A stretch of 21,232 bases of DNA, from contig JAEZIF010000500.1 in assembly GCA_023416135.1 (NCBI GenBank), forward strand, positions 1-21,232, in the 5' to 3' direction. Shown in pieces: positions 14,561-21,232 of the stretch. Below the pieces are notes generated by a model that saw only the letters and a list, made by a program, of their open reading frames with translations, did not search any database and was not told the DNA's origin. The stretch comes from Pseudomonadota bacterium (lineage in GTDB: Bacteria; Pseudomonadota; Alphaproteobacteria; Reyranellales; Reyranellaceae). The position numbers and the translations under genes are program-made. Within the stretch, counting starts at the first letter, position 1. Each line of letters opens with the position of its first letter.

Positions 14561-14785
14561 TCAGGCGAAGAGAGCGATCAGCGCGACGATCAGCGCGAAC
14601 AGCGCGATGGCCTCGGTGACGGCGAAGCCGATCCATATGTTGGCGCCGATCTCGTTCTTCGAGGCCGGGTTGCGCGACAGCGCCGTGATGTAGCTCGCCC
14701 ACACGTTGCCCACGCCGATGCCGGCGCCGATCATGCCGATGGCGGCGAGGCCTGCACCGATGAACTTGGCGGCTGAGGCGTCCAT
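14561..14785 (-). CDS. atpE: ATP synthase Fo subunit c
   Basis: The proton-carrying ring subunit, 74 residues forming a two-helix hairpin. Helix 1 is glycine-rich (FIGAGLAAIGMIGAGIGVGN), the polar loop contains Arg38-Asn39-Pro40 and helix 2 has the proton-binding Glu58 in IGFAVTEAIALFALIVALIA. A glutamate in this position and the ALSRNPASKNEI loop are typical of alphaproteobacteria. No sodium-binding pattern (Gln in helix 1 with Glu-Ser/Thr in helix 2) is seen, so it is a proton-type ring. The ATG at 14785 has AGGAGA about 6 bases upstream on the coding strand. It lies 58 bases after atpB. Confidence 0.97.
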   Translation of the reverse strand: MDASAAKFIGAGLAAIGMIGAGIGVGNVWASYITALSRNPASKNEIGANIWIGFAVTEAIALFALIVALIALFA

Positions 14786-14843
14786 TGTCTGTCTCCTGTC
14801 TCGATGTTGACTGTTGGATGGATGGATACGGGCGCGGCGCTGC

Positions 14844-15572
14844 TCAGTGCAGGTGCAGCGCGTCGTTCAGGTAGATGCAGCAGAGGATGGTGAAGATGTA
14901 GGCCTGCAGCACCGCGACCAGCAGTTCGAGCGCGGTGATCGCCACCAGCACCACGAGCGGCACGACACCGAAGATGCCGAGCGCCACGACGAAGCCCGCC
15001 AGCACCTTCAGCAGCACGTGGCCGACCGTCATGTTGGCGAACAGTCGGACCGACAGGCTGATCGGACGGCTCAGATAGGAGACCAGCTCGATCGGGATCA
15101 GGATCGGCGCGGTGAACAGCGGCGCGCCGTGCGGGAAGAACAGCGAGAAGAAGTGCAGGCCGTGCTTGAACAGGCCGATCAGCGTCACGCCCAGGAAAAC
15201 GACCATGGCCATGAAGAAGGTCACGGCAATGTGGCTGGTGAAGGTGAAGCCGTACGGGATCATGCCCAGCACGTTGCCGAACAGCGTGAAAACGAAGAGC
15301 GAGAAGATGAACGGAAAGTACTTCTTGCCGCCGCTGCCGACGTTGTCCCGTATCATGTTGGCGATGAATTCGTAGAACAGCTCGGCCATCGCCTGAATGC
15401 GGCCGGGGATCATCGCTCCCTTGCTGCCGCCGACGAGCAGCAGGGTGCTCGACAGCACGACGGCGGCCATCATGAAGACCGCGGAGTTGGTGACCGAGAT
15501 GGGATGACCGCCGATGGTGAACAGCGGCGCGCTGACGCTCTGGATGGTGAACTGTTCAAGCGGACTGGCCAC
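14844..15572 (-). CDS. atpB: ATP synthase Fo subunit a
   Basis: Subunit a forms the two proton half-channels facing the c-ring. It is 242 residues with about five or six membrane segments (SAVFMMAAVVLSSTLLLV, FPFIFSLFVFTLFGNVLG, IAVTFFMAMVVFLGVTLIGL, LAGFVVALGIFGVVPLVVLV). The essential arginine is Arg176 in SRPISLSVRLFANM, and the C-terminal helix has ALELLVAVLQAYIFTILCC. The start appears to be GTG at 15572 (MASPLEQF), in keeping with the family N-terminus; there is no nearby ATG. It is 17 bases downstream of atpI. Confidence 0.96.
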   Translation of the reverse strand: MASPLEQFTIQSVSAPLFTIGGHPISVTNSAVFMMAAVVLSSTLLLVGGSKGAMIPGRIQAMAELFYEFIANMIRDNVGSGGKKYFPFIFSLFVFTLFGNVLGMIPYGFTFTSHIAVTFFMAMVVFLGVTLIGLFKHGLHFFSLFFPHGAPLFTAPILIPIELVSYLSRPISLSVRLFANMTVGHVLLKVLAGFVVALGIFGVVPLVVLVAITALELLVAVLQAYIFTILCCIYLNDALHLH

Positions 15573-15589
15573 GATACTCTATCCCCACA

Positions 15590-15937
15590 TCAGCTCTTCG
15601 TTTCGTCCTGGGAGGCCGCCTTGCTGCGCCGCTCCTCGGCCTGCGCAACCCGGTAGACGTTCAGGAACGCCGCACAACACCCCAGCACGAACCCCACGAT
15701 CAGCAGCCAAGGCTTGGTGCCCAGCCACTGGTCGGCCATCAGGCCGATGAAGGCCCCCGCAACGACGCCGGCGACCATCTCGACGGCGATCCGCATCCCG
15801 ACGCCCAGCTTCTCGCTGCCGGCGCCACGGCTGGCTGGCTTCGACGACCGTCCCGTCCCCTGCTCGTAGGCCTGCCGGACACCCTTGAGGCGCCGGTCGA
15901 GGTCATCGGAGGTCGACTTTCGATCATTCTCAGCCAT
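15590..15937 (-). CDS. atpI: ATP synthase-associated protein I (AtpI)
   Basis: AtpI is a small membrane protein thought to help c-ring assembly or Mg uptake; it is dispensable in several bacteria. This copy is 115 residues: a charged N-terminal half (NDRKSTSDDLDRRLKGVRQA), then two membrane helices, IAVEMVAGVVAGAFIGLMAD and WLLIVGFVLGCCAAFLNVYR, and a charged tail (AEERRSKAASQDETKS). ATG at 15937 follows GGAG by 9 bases; a GTG at 15940 would have 6-base spacing and is equally possible. It leads the operon atpI-B-E-b'-b. A TTGACA promoter lies about 80 bases upstream. Confidence 0.92.
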   Translation of the reverse strand: MAENDRKSTSDDLDRRLKGVRQAYEQGTGRSSKPASRGAGSEKLGVGMRIAVEMVAGVVAGAFIGLMADQWLGTKPWLLIVGFVLGCCAAFLNVYRVAQAEERRSKAASQDETKS

Positions 15938-16015
15938 CACCGGATGCTCCGCTCCGGGTTTTCCCGCCCCGAATGCCGCCTGGACAGACTGCGCTCGGAC
16001 TGAAAAACGCGCCGG

Positions 16016-16044
16016 ACCCTATTGGCCGGCGTTCGGGGTGTCAA
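16016..16044 (-). promoter_or_regulatory. Probable promoter of the atp (Fo) operon
   Basis: On the minus strand, a perfect TTGACA (16044-16039), a 17-base spacer and TAGGGT (16021-16016; 3 of 6 matches). The start point would be near 16009, about 70 bases before atpI. The -35 and spacing are strong and the -10 is weak, which is common in GC-rich alphaproteobacteria. Confidence 0.55.
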
Positions 16045-16095
16045 CCAGACGCGACGATGTGACAAGTTCCGGAAAAACAAGCCGGTTCTCCCACT

Positions 16096-18297
16096 CTACG
16101 ACTTCAGCACGGAGAACCGCGAATCGCCGTCCCGGGCGACCTGCGGCACGAGGTCGACCTCCCAGTCGAGGTACTGTCGCATGGCGGCTTCGACGTTGTC
16201 CTTGAAGTCGTACGGCCTGTACCAGACGTCGGTCGGCGGATCGCCCATCCGCGTGTGCCCGGCCTCCTGCGGCAGGCCGGCATCGCGCCAGGCCTTCATC
16301 CCGCCGGCCAGGATGGCGACGGGCAGGCCGCCCGCGGCCTCGCGGGCCTCGGCCGCGGCCAAGGCGGCGATCTCGCCGTCGGGCGAGACAAGGACGAGAC
16401 GGGTGACGCCCGGCTGTCTGGTCAGCATGTCCGGGATGGTCCGGGCCAGTCCGGCCCGAACTGCGAACCAGGCACCCGGCACATGGCCGTCGCGGTAGCG
16501 CAGGCTGGTGTCGAGATCGATCACCAGGGTCTGCGGCAGCGATTCGCGCAGCGCGGCCGGCGTGACGGTCGGCGGGGTCGGCACGACGAAGCCCGCCGGA
16601 AAGCGCGGTTCGGCCTCGGTGGTGAGCTCGCCGGCGGCCGGCACGTGGTCGAGGACGTAGACCTCGTTCCAGTTCATCTGCCTCAGCCAGTGCGCCGTCA
16701 TGGTGGCGCGCACGCCGTCATTGTCGTGCAGCACGATGGTGGCGTTGCGCACGCCGACATATTGATCGGTCGCCTGCACGAGCTGCCCGCCCGCGGCATG
16801 GCGGAAGCCCTTCAGATGGCCCTGCGCGTACTCGGCGGGGTCGCGCACGTCGAGGCGATAGAGCGGGCCGCCTTTCGCCTCGAGCTCGGCAAGCCCTGCC
16901 TTGTCGATCTTCCTGATGTTCATCTTCTTCGCGATGTTCGCCGCTGCGGCCTGGGCGAATTTGGCAGCCTCCGGGCCCTGCGGCCCGAAGCTCTTGGTCT
17001 CGCCGCGAGCCACCTTCAGGCCGGCGAGATGCCAGCCCATGGTGCCGTTCTTGAGCGCAATCACCTTGTTGGGCAGGCCGGCATTGATCAGCGACTGTGC
17101 CCCGATGATCGAGCGCGTGCGGCCGGCGCAGTTCACCACCACCAGCGTCTCGGGCCGGGGCGCAAGATCCTTGACGCGGTAGACCAGCTCGGCGCCGGGG
17201 CAGTCGATGCCGCCCGGGATCGACATGTTGTTGAACTCCGGCATCGGCCGCGAATCCAGGATCACCAGGTCGGTCTTGGCGTCCAAAAGCTTCTGCAGGT
17301 CGGCGGCGTCGATGCGCGGCGTGTCGTTCTCGTGCTCGACCACCTCGCCGAACGCCTTGGACGGCACGTTGACGCCGGTGAAGACTTCGTAGCCCGCGTC
17401 GCGCCAGGCCTTCAGCCCGCCCTTCATGACGGCGACGTTGGTGTAGCCGAGCCGCGACAGCTTCGCCGCGGCCCGGTTGGCGCGGCCGCCCCATTGCGGA
17501 TCCTGGGTCTCGTCGCCGCTGTCCATCAGGACGATGCGGGTGTGCGGATCGGGCAGCAGGGCGAGCACGCGCGGCTCCAGGCGCGACAGGGGCAGGGGCG
17601 TGGCGAAGAGCGGATGGCCCTGGATCGAGAACTCGCCCTCCTCGCGTACGTCGAAGAAGCCGAAGATCTCGCCCGACTTCAGCATCGCCTTGACCTGCCT
17701 CACGTCGATGAGCGGCGTCAGGATCTTCGCCTTGGCCATGAAGCGCCTGGCATTGCCCGTCGCCATGTCGACCGACACGCGGTCGGGCAGATGCTCCAGG
17801 CTCAGCCCATAGAAGTGAAGGTGCAGCGCGTCGCCCGAGCCCGACGGCGTCTCGATGTGATGGAAATCGTCGGGCAGGTAGGCGATGACGTCGCCGCGGC
17901 GCAGCGTCTTCTCCTTGGCCGGCGCCTCGCGCAGCTGCACGAAATCCTCGCGCGCGCCGTTGTCGAGCCGGTCGTAGACGACGTTGCGCTCGGCGCCGTG
18001 CACGCCGGCGATGATCGCCCAGGTCGTGTGATTGTGCGGCGGCACCTTCTTGCCGGGGCCGCCGGCCGAGGCGTAGAGCGCGAAGCGATGGTCGGGATCC
18101 TCGGCCAGGCGATAGATGCCGCCGTCGGCGCCCAGGGGAAATTCATCCTGTGGGAAAAGCTCGGCGCGGCCGGCGAGCGCGGCCAGCAGGCCGCCGATCT
18201 TCTCGAGGTTGGCGCGCGTCACGCCGGTCTTCTCGATGGCTCGTGTCTCGTCGACGAGGCGCCGCACGGCAGCGGCGCGTTCCTGATGTATGGTCAT
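16096..18297 (-). CDS. Cysteine-dioxygenase-like cupin fused to four rhodanese domains
   Basis: A 733-residue soluble fusion. Residues 1-180 are a thiol-dioxygenase-type cupin: the iron ligands fit His88-x-His90 (VPPHNHTTWAIIAGVHG) and His146 or His147 (DDFHHIE), with HLHFYG following; cysteine dioxygenases oxidise thiols to sulfinates. Then come four rhodanese (sulfurtransferase) domains at about 190-305, 325-430, 460-560 and 575-675. Only the second has an active-site loop, Cys390-Ala-Gly-Arg-Thr-Arg. The equivalent loops of the first (MDSGDE), third (LHDNDGVR) and fourth (VSPDGE) have no cysteine. The end (690-733) has VWYRPYDFKDNVEAAMRQYL. The ATG at 18297 follows GGAGG by 4 bases. It is divergent from the transglycosylase gene. 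A role in thiol or persulfide oxidation is inferred; its substrate is unknown. Confidence 0.88.
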   Translation of the reverse strand: MTIHQERAAAVRRLVDETRAIEKTGVTRANLEKIGGLLAALAGRAELFPQDEFPLGADGGIYRLAEDPDHRFALYASAGGPGKKVPPHNHTTWAIIAGVHGAERNVVYDRLDNGAREDFVQLREAPAKEKTLRRGDVIAYLPDDFHHIETPSGSGDALHLHFYGLSLEHLPDRVSVDMATGNARRFMAKAKILTPLIDVRQVKAMLKSGEIFGFFDVREEGEFSIQGHPLFATPLPLSRLEPRVLALLPDPHTRIVLMDSGDETQDPQWGGRANRAAAKLSRLGYTNVAVMKGGLKAWRDAGYEVFTGVNVPSKAFGEVVEHENDTPRIDAADLQKLLDAKTDLVILDSRPMPEFNNMSIPGGIDCPGAELVYRVKDLAPRPETLVVVNCAGRTRSIIGAQSLINAGLPNKVIALKNGTMGWHLAGLKVARGETKSFGPQGPEAAKFAQAAAANIAKKMNIRKIDKAGLAELEAKGGPLYRLDVRDPAEYAQGHLKGFRHAAGGQLVQATDQYVGVRNATIVLHDNDGVRATMTAHWLRQMNWNEVYVLDHVPAAGELTTEAEPRFPAGFVVPTPPTVTPAALRESLPQTLVIDLDTSLRYRDGHVPGAWFAVRAGLARTIPDMLTRQPGVTRLVLVSPDGEIAALAAAEAREAAGGLPVAILAGGMKAWRDAGLPQEAGHTRMGDPPTDVWYRPYDFKDNVEAAMRQYLDWEVDLVPQVARDGDSRFSVLKS

Positions 18298-18370
18298 GGG
18301 TCCTCCGGGTCGGCCGCAGTATAGCCATCCTGCGCTGGCATGGGACGGCAAGTCCCATTACGGTATCGCT
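18298..18370. other. Short divergent intergenic region
   Basis: Only 73 bases separate the dioxygenase-rhodanese start (leftward) from the transglycosylase start (rightward). It holds the Shine-Dalgarno GGAGG of the leftward gene at 18302-18306 (minus strand). I could not assign either promoter with confidence; the two must overlap or lie inside the genes. Confidence 0.4.
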
Positions 18371-20227
18371 ATGAAATACGTCGTCTCGATCTTGTTGCTG
18401 GGGGCCGCGGCGATGCTGGTGGCCGGGGCCCAGGCGCAGACCCAGACCAAGCCCAAGCCACCCGCCAAACCCGCTGCCGCCAAGTCGGCCGCCGCCAAGA
18501 AGCCCGCTGCCGCGCGCCCGGGCGCGCATCCCACCATCGTCCCGCGCCGTCCGGTGTTCGTGCCGCCGCCGCCCGTCATCGAGCTCGACGAGATGGCCGT
18601 GGTCGCCGATCTCCCGACGGTCCTCGATGCCGAGGAGCGCGATCGCTACCGCCGCATCTTCCAGGCTCAGGCCGGCGGCCAGTTCGCCCAGGCCGACGCC
18701 GACATCGCCCAGGTCAAGGACAAGACCCTGATGGGCTATGTCGGCGCCCAGCGTCTCCTGAGCCCGCAGTACCAGGCGAAGTTCTCCGAGCTCGCCCAAT
18801 GGCTGCAGGACTACAACGACCATCCAGATGCGCCGGCGATCTACAAGCTCGCCGTGGCGCGGCGCACGCCAGGGGCGGGCGAGGTCACGCCGGCGAGCTT
18901 CGTCGGATTCGCCCAGACATCGCCCACCTTTGCCGCGGTGCGCACGACCCGGGGTGCTGACGCCGGCCAGGCCGCCGAGCTGCGCGCGCGCCTTCAGACC
19001 ATGGCCGACGACGGCGGCTTCAATGCGGCCTTCGCCTTGCTCGACCGCAAGTCGACGGTCGACGTGCTGGGCCCGCAGGAGGTCGAGCTGTGGAGAGGCC
19101 GCATGCGCACCCGCGCGCTCGAAGCCGATTCGCAGCGCGGCGTGCAGGTGCCGATCGAGGTCTCGATGCCGCCCGACGCCAACTGGACGGCCGGCCTCGC
19201 GGCCTTCAAGGGCGGCAACTACGCCGAAGCCGCGCGCCGCTTCGAGGCGGTGGCCGATGCCGCGCCCGACCAGGCGTCGTCGTGGACGCTGTCGGCCGGT
19301 TCGTTCTGGGCCGGCCGGGCCAACCTGCTGGCCGGCAATCCGCAGAAGTTCGCGCCATATCTCAAGCGCGCTGCGCTGCATGGCCGCACCTTCCACGGCC
19401 TGATCGCCCAGAAAGCGCTCGGCATGCGGATCGAGCCCGATTGGAACGTGCCGGCGCTCGACCGCCGCCGCGGCGACGTGCTGAAGAACGACCGTGCCGG
19501 CCGGCGCGCGCTCGCGCTGTTCCAGCTCGGCGCCCAGACGGCGGCCGAGCGCGAGCTGTTCGCGGCCTCGATCGACGCCGACCCGCAATACATCGAGACG
19601 GTCATGTCGGTGGCGCAGAAGGCGAACCTGCCCGGCCTGTCGGTGCGGGTCGGCAATGCCAACTGGGACCAGCGCCACAACATCAAGGGCTATGACGGCG
19701 CCATGTATCCGGTGCCGCCGTGGCAGCCGGTCGGCGGCTGGTCGCTCGACCGCGCGCTGGTCTGGGGCTTCATGCGCCAGGAATCGGCCTTCAATCCCAA
19801 GGCGCGCTCGACCGTGGGCGCGATGGGGCTGATGCAGCTCATGCCGGGCACGGCGCGCCTGGTCTCGACCCGCTATGCGCCGGAGACGGCGGGAGGCAAT
19901 CCCCACGATCCCACGACCAACGTGGCGCTGGGGCAGGCCTACATCGTCTCCCTGCTGGGCGAGGTCGACAACAACTTGGTGCGCACCGCGGCGGGCTACA
20001 ACGGCGGGCCGGGCAACGTCATGCGCTGGGACAACGCCCTGAACGCAGGCCAGGATCCGCTGCTCTACATCGCCTCGATCCCGCTGCACGAGACCCGCGA
20101 CTTCGTGCAGCGCGTGCTCAGCAACTATTGGGTCTACCAGATCAGGCTCGGCCAGCCGACGCCGTCGCTCGACCAGATCGCGGCGCACGAATGGCCGCGT
20201 TACTCGGGACAGGACACCGGACGGTGA
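18371..20227 (+). CDS. Soluble lytic murein transglycosylase (SLT family), exported
   Basis: This enzyme cleaves peptidoglycan between MurNAc and GlcNAc with formation of 1,6-anhydroMurNAc, in the periplasm. It is 618 residues. A Sec signal peptide (MKYVVSILLLGAAAMLVAGA, cut near AQA) is followed by a low-complexity Lys/Pro/Ala linker (about 24-60), then a long alpha-helical superhelix as in Slt70 (about 90-440, for example FKGGNYAEAARRFEAVADAA). The C-terminal catalytic domain has Glu471 in FMRQESAFNPKARS, then VGAMGLMQLMPGTARLVS, AAGYNGGPGNVMRWDNAL and RDFVQRVLSNYWVYQIRLGQ. ATG at 18371 starts the signal peptide; longer in-frame starts would bury it. It lies 16 bases before the thiol dioxygenase gene and could be co-transcribed with it. 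Confidence 0.93.
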   Translation: MKYVVSILLLGAAAMLVAGAQAQTQTKPKPPAKPAAAKSAAAKKPAAARPGAHPTIVPRRPVFVPPPPVIELDEMAVVADLPTVLDAEERDRYRRIFQAQAGGQFAQADADIAQVKDKTLMGYVGAQRLLSPQYQAKFSELAQWLQDYNDHPDAPAIYKLAVARRTPGAGEVTPASFVGFAQTSPTFAAVRTTRGADAGQAAELRARLQTMADDGGFNAAFALLDRKSTVDVLGPQEVELWRGRMRTRALEADSQRGVQVPIEVSMPPDANWTAGLAAFKGGNYAEAARRFEAVADAAPDQASSWTLSAGSFWAGRANLLAGNPQKFAPYLKRAALHGRTFHGLIAQKALGMRIEPDWNVPALDRRRGDVLKNDRAGRRALALFQLGAQTAAERELFAASIDADPQYIETVMSVAQKANLPGLSVRVGNANWDQRHNIKGYDGAMYPVPPWQPVGGWSLDRALVWGFMRQESAFNPKARSTVGAMGLMQLMPGTARLVSTRYAPETAGGNPHDPTTNVALGQAYIVSLLGEVDNNLVRTAAGYNGGPGNVMRWDNALNAGQDPLLYIASIPLHETRDFVQRVLSNYWVYQIRLGQPTPSLDQIAAHEWPRYSGQDTGR

Positions 20228-20243
20228 TTGCCAGGGGGAGAGG

Positions 20244-20861
20244 ATGACCATCGACCGCCTGCGCCGCTTCATCGGAGACATGACCTCCCTGGTGGGAGGC
20301 GCGTGGCAGGACAAGGACGACGCGGCGATCGTCGAGGTCGGCCGGAAGCTCCTGGGCGAGCTGGTGTCGCGCGACGACTGGCTGCCGGAGTCGATGGCCG
20401 GGGTGCCGCCACACGGCTACGCCCAGAACCTGCTTTGGTGCGATCCGTTCGAGCGCTTCTGCGTCGTGAGCTTCGTGTGGGCGCCGGGGGCAGTGACCCC
20501 GGTGCACGACCATCAGATGTGGGGCATGGTCGGCATGCTGCGCGGGTCGGAGACGTCACTTCACTTCGAGCCCGATCCCGCAACCGGCGCGCTCAAGCCC
20601 GGCCTGCTGAACGCTCTCGGGCCGGGCGATGTCGAGGTCCTGCTGCCGGCCGAAGGCGACATCCACCAGGTGACCAACGCGCTCCTCGACCAGGGCTCGA
20701 TCAGCATCCACGTCTATGGCGGCAACATCGGCGCGGTGCGCCGCCACACCTTCGACGTGAAGACGGGCGAGCCCAAGCTCTTCGTGTCGGGCTACACCAA
20801 CAAGGAGCAGCCCAACCTGTGGGACCGCTCCGCCGAGGTGCGGGCGGCCGCCGGACGTTGA
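20244..20861 (+). CDS. Type I thiol dioxygenase (cysteine/3-mercaptopropionate dioxygenase)
   Basis: A 205-residue non-haem iron cupin that adds O2 to a small thiol to give the sulfinate. Iron ligands are His88-x-His90 (TPVHDHQMWGMVGMLRG) and His141 (EGDIHQVTNAL). The catalytic Ser154-His156-Tyr158 triad of thiol dioxygenases is present in SISIHVYGGNIG, followed by Arg166-Arg167. The HDHQMWG and GDIHQV context and the length match the bacterial CDO/3MDO group. Bacterial cysteine and 3-mercaptopropionate dioxygenases cannot be told apart safely from sequence alone. The ATG at 20244 has a strong purine-rich site (GGGGGAGAGG) just upstream and is 16 bases after the transglycosylase stop. The stop codon overlaps the -35 of the next promoter. 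Confidence 0.9.
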   Translation: MTIDRLRRFIGDMTSLVGGAWQDKDDAAIVEVGRKLLGELVSRDDWLPESMAGVPPHGYAQNLLWCDPFERFCVVSFVWAPGAVTPVHDHQMWGMVGMLRGSETSLHFEPDPATGALKPGLLNALGPGDVEVLLPAEGDIHQVTNALLDQGSISIHVYGGNIGAVRRHTFDVKTGEPKLFVSGYTNKEQPNLWDRSAEVRAAAGR

Positions 20862-20886
20862 CCCTTCGGACGATGTGACCTTATCA
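20858..20886 (+). promoter_or_regulatory. Promoter for the Phd-like antitoxin gene
   Basis: TTGACC (20858-20863), a 17-base spacer and TTATCA (20881-20886). The -35 overlaps the stop codon of the thiol dioxygenase. The predicted start, near 20893, supports translation from ATG 20912 rather than from the in-frame ATG at 20888. Confidence 0.45.
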
Positions 20887-20897
20887 CATGGTCACAT
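20873..20897. promoter_or_regulatory. Nested inverted repeat, likely antitoxin operator
   Basis: ATGTGACC (20873-20880) and GGTCACAT (20890-20897) are perfect inverted repeats around 9 bases. A second inverted repeat, TGTGA-N5-TCACA (20874-20888), is nested inside. The element covers the -10 and start point of the promoter, where Phd antitoxins usually bind for autorepression. A CRP/FNR-type protein could also recognise the inner repeat. Confidence 0.5.
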
Positions 20898-20911
20898 TCG
20901 GAGCCGGTCGC

Positions 20912-21181
20912 ATGGAGAGGAAGATCAACGGCCAGCCCAAAACCGTTACCAAGCGCGGCGAGGTGAAGGTGCAGATCGTCGCCGTGCGCGAGAAGCCGGA
21001 GACCTTGTGGGGCGCCACCAAAGGCACTTTCAGGATTTTGGGCGATATCGTCGGGCCGATCGACGACGACTATCACGAAGATCGCGAATGGCGGAACATC
21101 ATGAAAGGATTCGACGAGCCTCCTGCTCGATACGCGCACAATCGTATGGTTGACGGAGCAAGTGCCAAAACGAAGCGCTAG
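20912..21181 (+). CDS. Truncated Phd/YefM-type antitoxin
   Basis: The 89-residue product contains the C-terminal half of alphaproteobacterial Phd antitoxins: INGQPKTVTKRGEVKVQIVA (compare the usual TKRGKPVA) and TKGTFRILGDIVGPIDDDYH (compare the usual GSVxILGDIVSPID). The N-terminal 15-20 residues, normally containing an AGEFKA-like motif and the DNA-binding dimer fold, are missing; the codons upstream do not supply them. ATG at 20912 has GGAG eight bases before it; an in-frame ATG at 20888 would lie upstream of the predicted transcript start. The C-terminus (GFDEPPARYAHNRMVDGASA) runs 68 bases into the toxin-like frame, longer than usual overlaps. It is therefore probably a decaying antitoxin, though it may still bind the toxin through its C-terminal part. 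Confidence 0.6.
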   Translation: MERKINGQPKTVTKRGEVKVQIVAVREKPETLWGATKGTFRILGDIVGPIDDDYHEDREWRNIMKGFDEPPARYAHNRMVDGASAKTKR

Positions 21182-21232
21182 GCGTCGGTGCGACGCCGCA
21201 CTTGCAGCGGGTGAGCTGGCAATACCAACGAT
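21114..21232 (+). pseudogene. Start of a VapC-like PIN toxin, cut by the window end, without a start codon
   Basis: In the frame beginning at 21114 the translation is SLLLDTRTIVWLTEQVPKRS followed by ARRRCDAALAAGELAIP, the typical N-terminus of a PIN-domain toxin (LLLDTxxxxWL, with the first catalytic Asp at 21129-21131). The frame is open to the window end. The expected initiator position reads ACG, and no ATG, GTG or TTG lies between the in-frame TGA at 21102-21104 and the catalytic Asp. The toxin partner of the Phd-like gene thus appears unable to start normally, or is expressed from a rare start. The remaining two thirds are outside the window, so its integrity is unknown. Confidence 0.5.

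Noticed and set aside
13423..15937. ATP synthase operon lacking F1 genes as a sign of deletion
   Set aside because: Separate Fo and F1 operons are normal in alphaproteobacteria, and the operon here has its own promoter and terminator.
16066..16090. Possible terminator after the dioxygenase-rhodanese gene (CCGG near a T5 run on the minus strand)
   Set aside because: Only four pairs form and the T-run lies within the loop, so it does not fit an intrinsic terminator.
16255..18324. A 689-codon plus-strand frame opposite the dioxygenase-rhodanese gene
   Set aside because: No recognisable domains and composition typical of an antisense shadow; the minus-strand protein has convincing cupin and rhodanese motifs.

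Overview
The window is a GC-rich, densely packed chromosomal segment, most likely from an alphaproteobacterium. The evidence is ispH followed directly by thrB, an Fo-only ATP synthase operon in the order I-B-E-b'-b, a split glycine decarboxylase (two P subunits) behind a tandem glycine riboswitch, and many TGATG or ATGA stop/start overlaps. A Reyranella-like or other Rhodospirillales relative would fit, but the genus is a guess. No rRNA, tRNA, CRISPR array, insertion sequence or phage gene was seen.

Layout, left to right: the 5' part of thrB and all of ispH (minus strand); a small lipoprotein (plus) converging on a NIPSNAP-like protein (minus); a GlpC/HdrD-like Fe-S protein (plus); a TetR regulator (minus) preceded by an unannotated 48-codon ORF and a compact promoter region with matching operator-like palindromes; a tandem glycine riboswitch and gcvT-gcvH-gcvPA-gcvPB (plus); a broken vapBC toxin-antitoxin pair (minus); an LLM-class flavin oxidoreductase (plus); a GMC oxidoreductase with a gluconate 2-dehydrogenase subunit 3-like partner (minus); the Fo ATP synthase operon with a recognisable promoter and terminator (minus); a fusion of a cysteine-dioxygenase-like cupin with four rhodanese domains (minus); divergently, a lytic transglycosylase and a stand-alone thiol dioxygenase (plus); and a truncated Phd-type antitoxin followed by the start of a VapC-like toxin cut by the window end.

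Three functional groups stand out. The gcv genes form a complete glycine cleavage operon (T, H, P1, P2; the shared L protein is not here) with glycine sensing built into the leader. The atp genes make the membrane proton channel; the F1 genes are elsewhere, as is usual in alphaproteobacteria. The 16.1-20.9 kb region carries two different thiol dioxygenase homologues, one fused to a rhodanese array in which only one of four domains keeps its catalytic cysteine. This suggests a sulfur-oxidation or persulfide-handling locus and is the most unusual coding content here.

The regulatory highlight is 4.60-4.66 kb. Two near-consensus promoters facing opposite ways share one AT-rich core, and each is overlapped by two copies of a TGAG-N6-CTCA palindrome. 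A third copy lies next to tetR. If both promoters are real, the TetR protein could control itself and also affect transcription entering the glycine riboswitch. Both toxin-antitoxin loci in the window look decayed.
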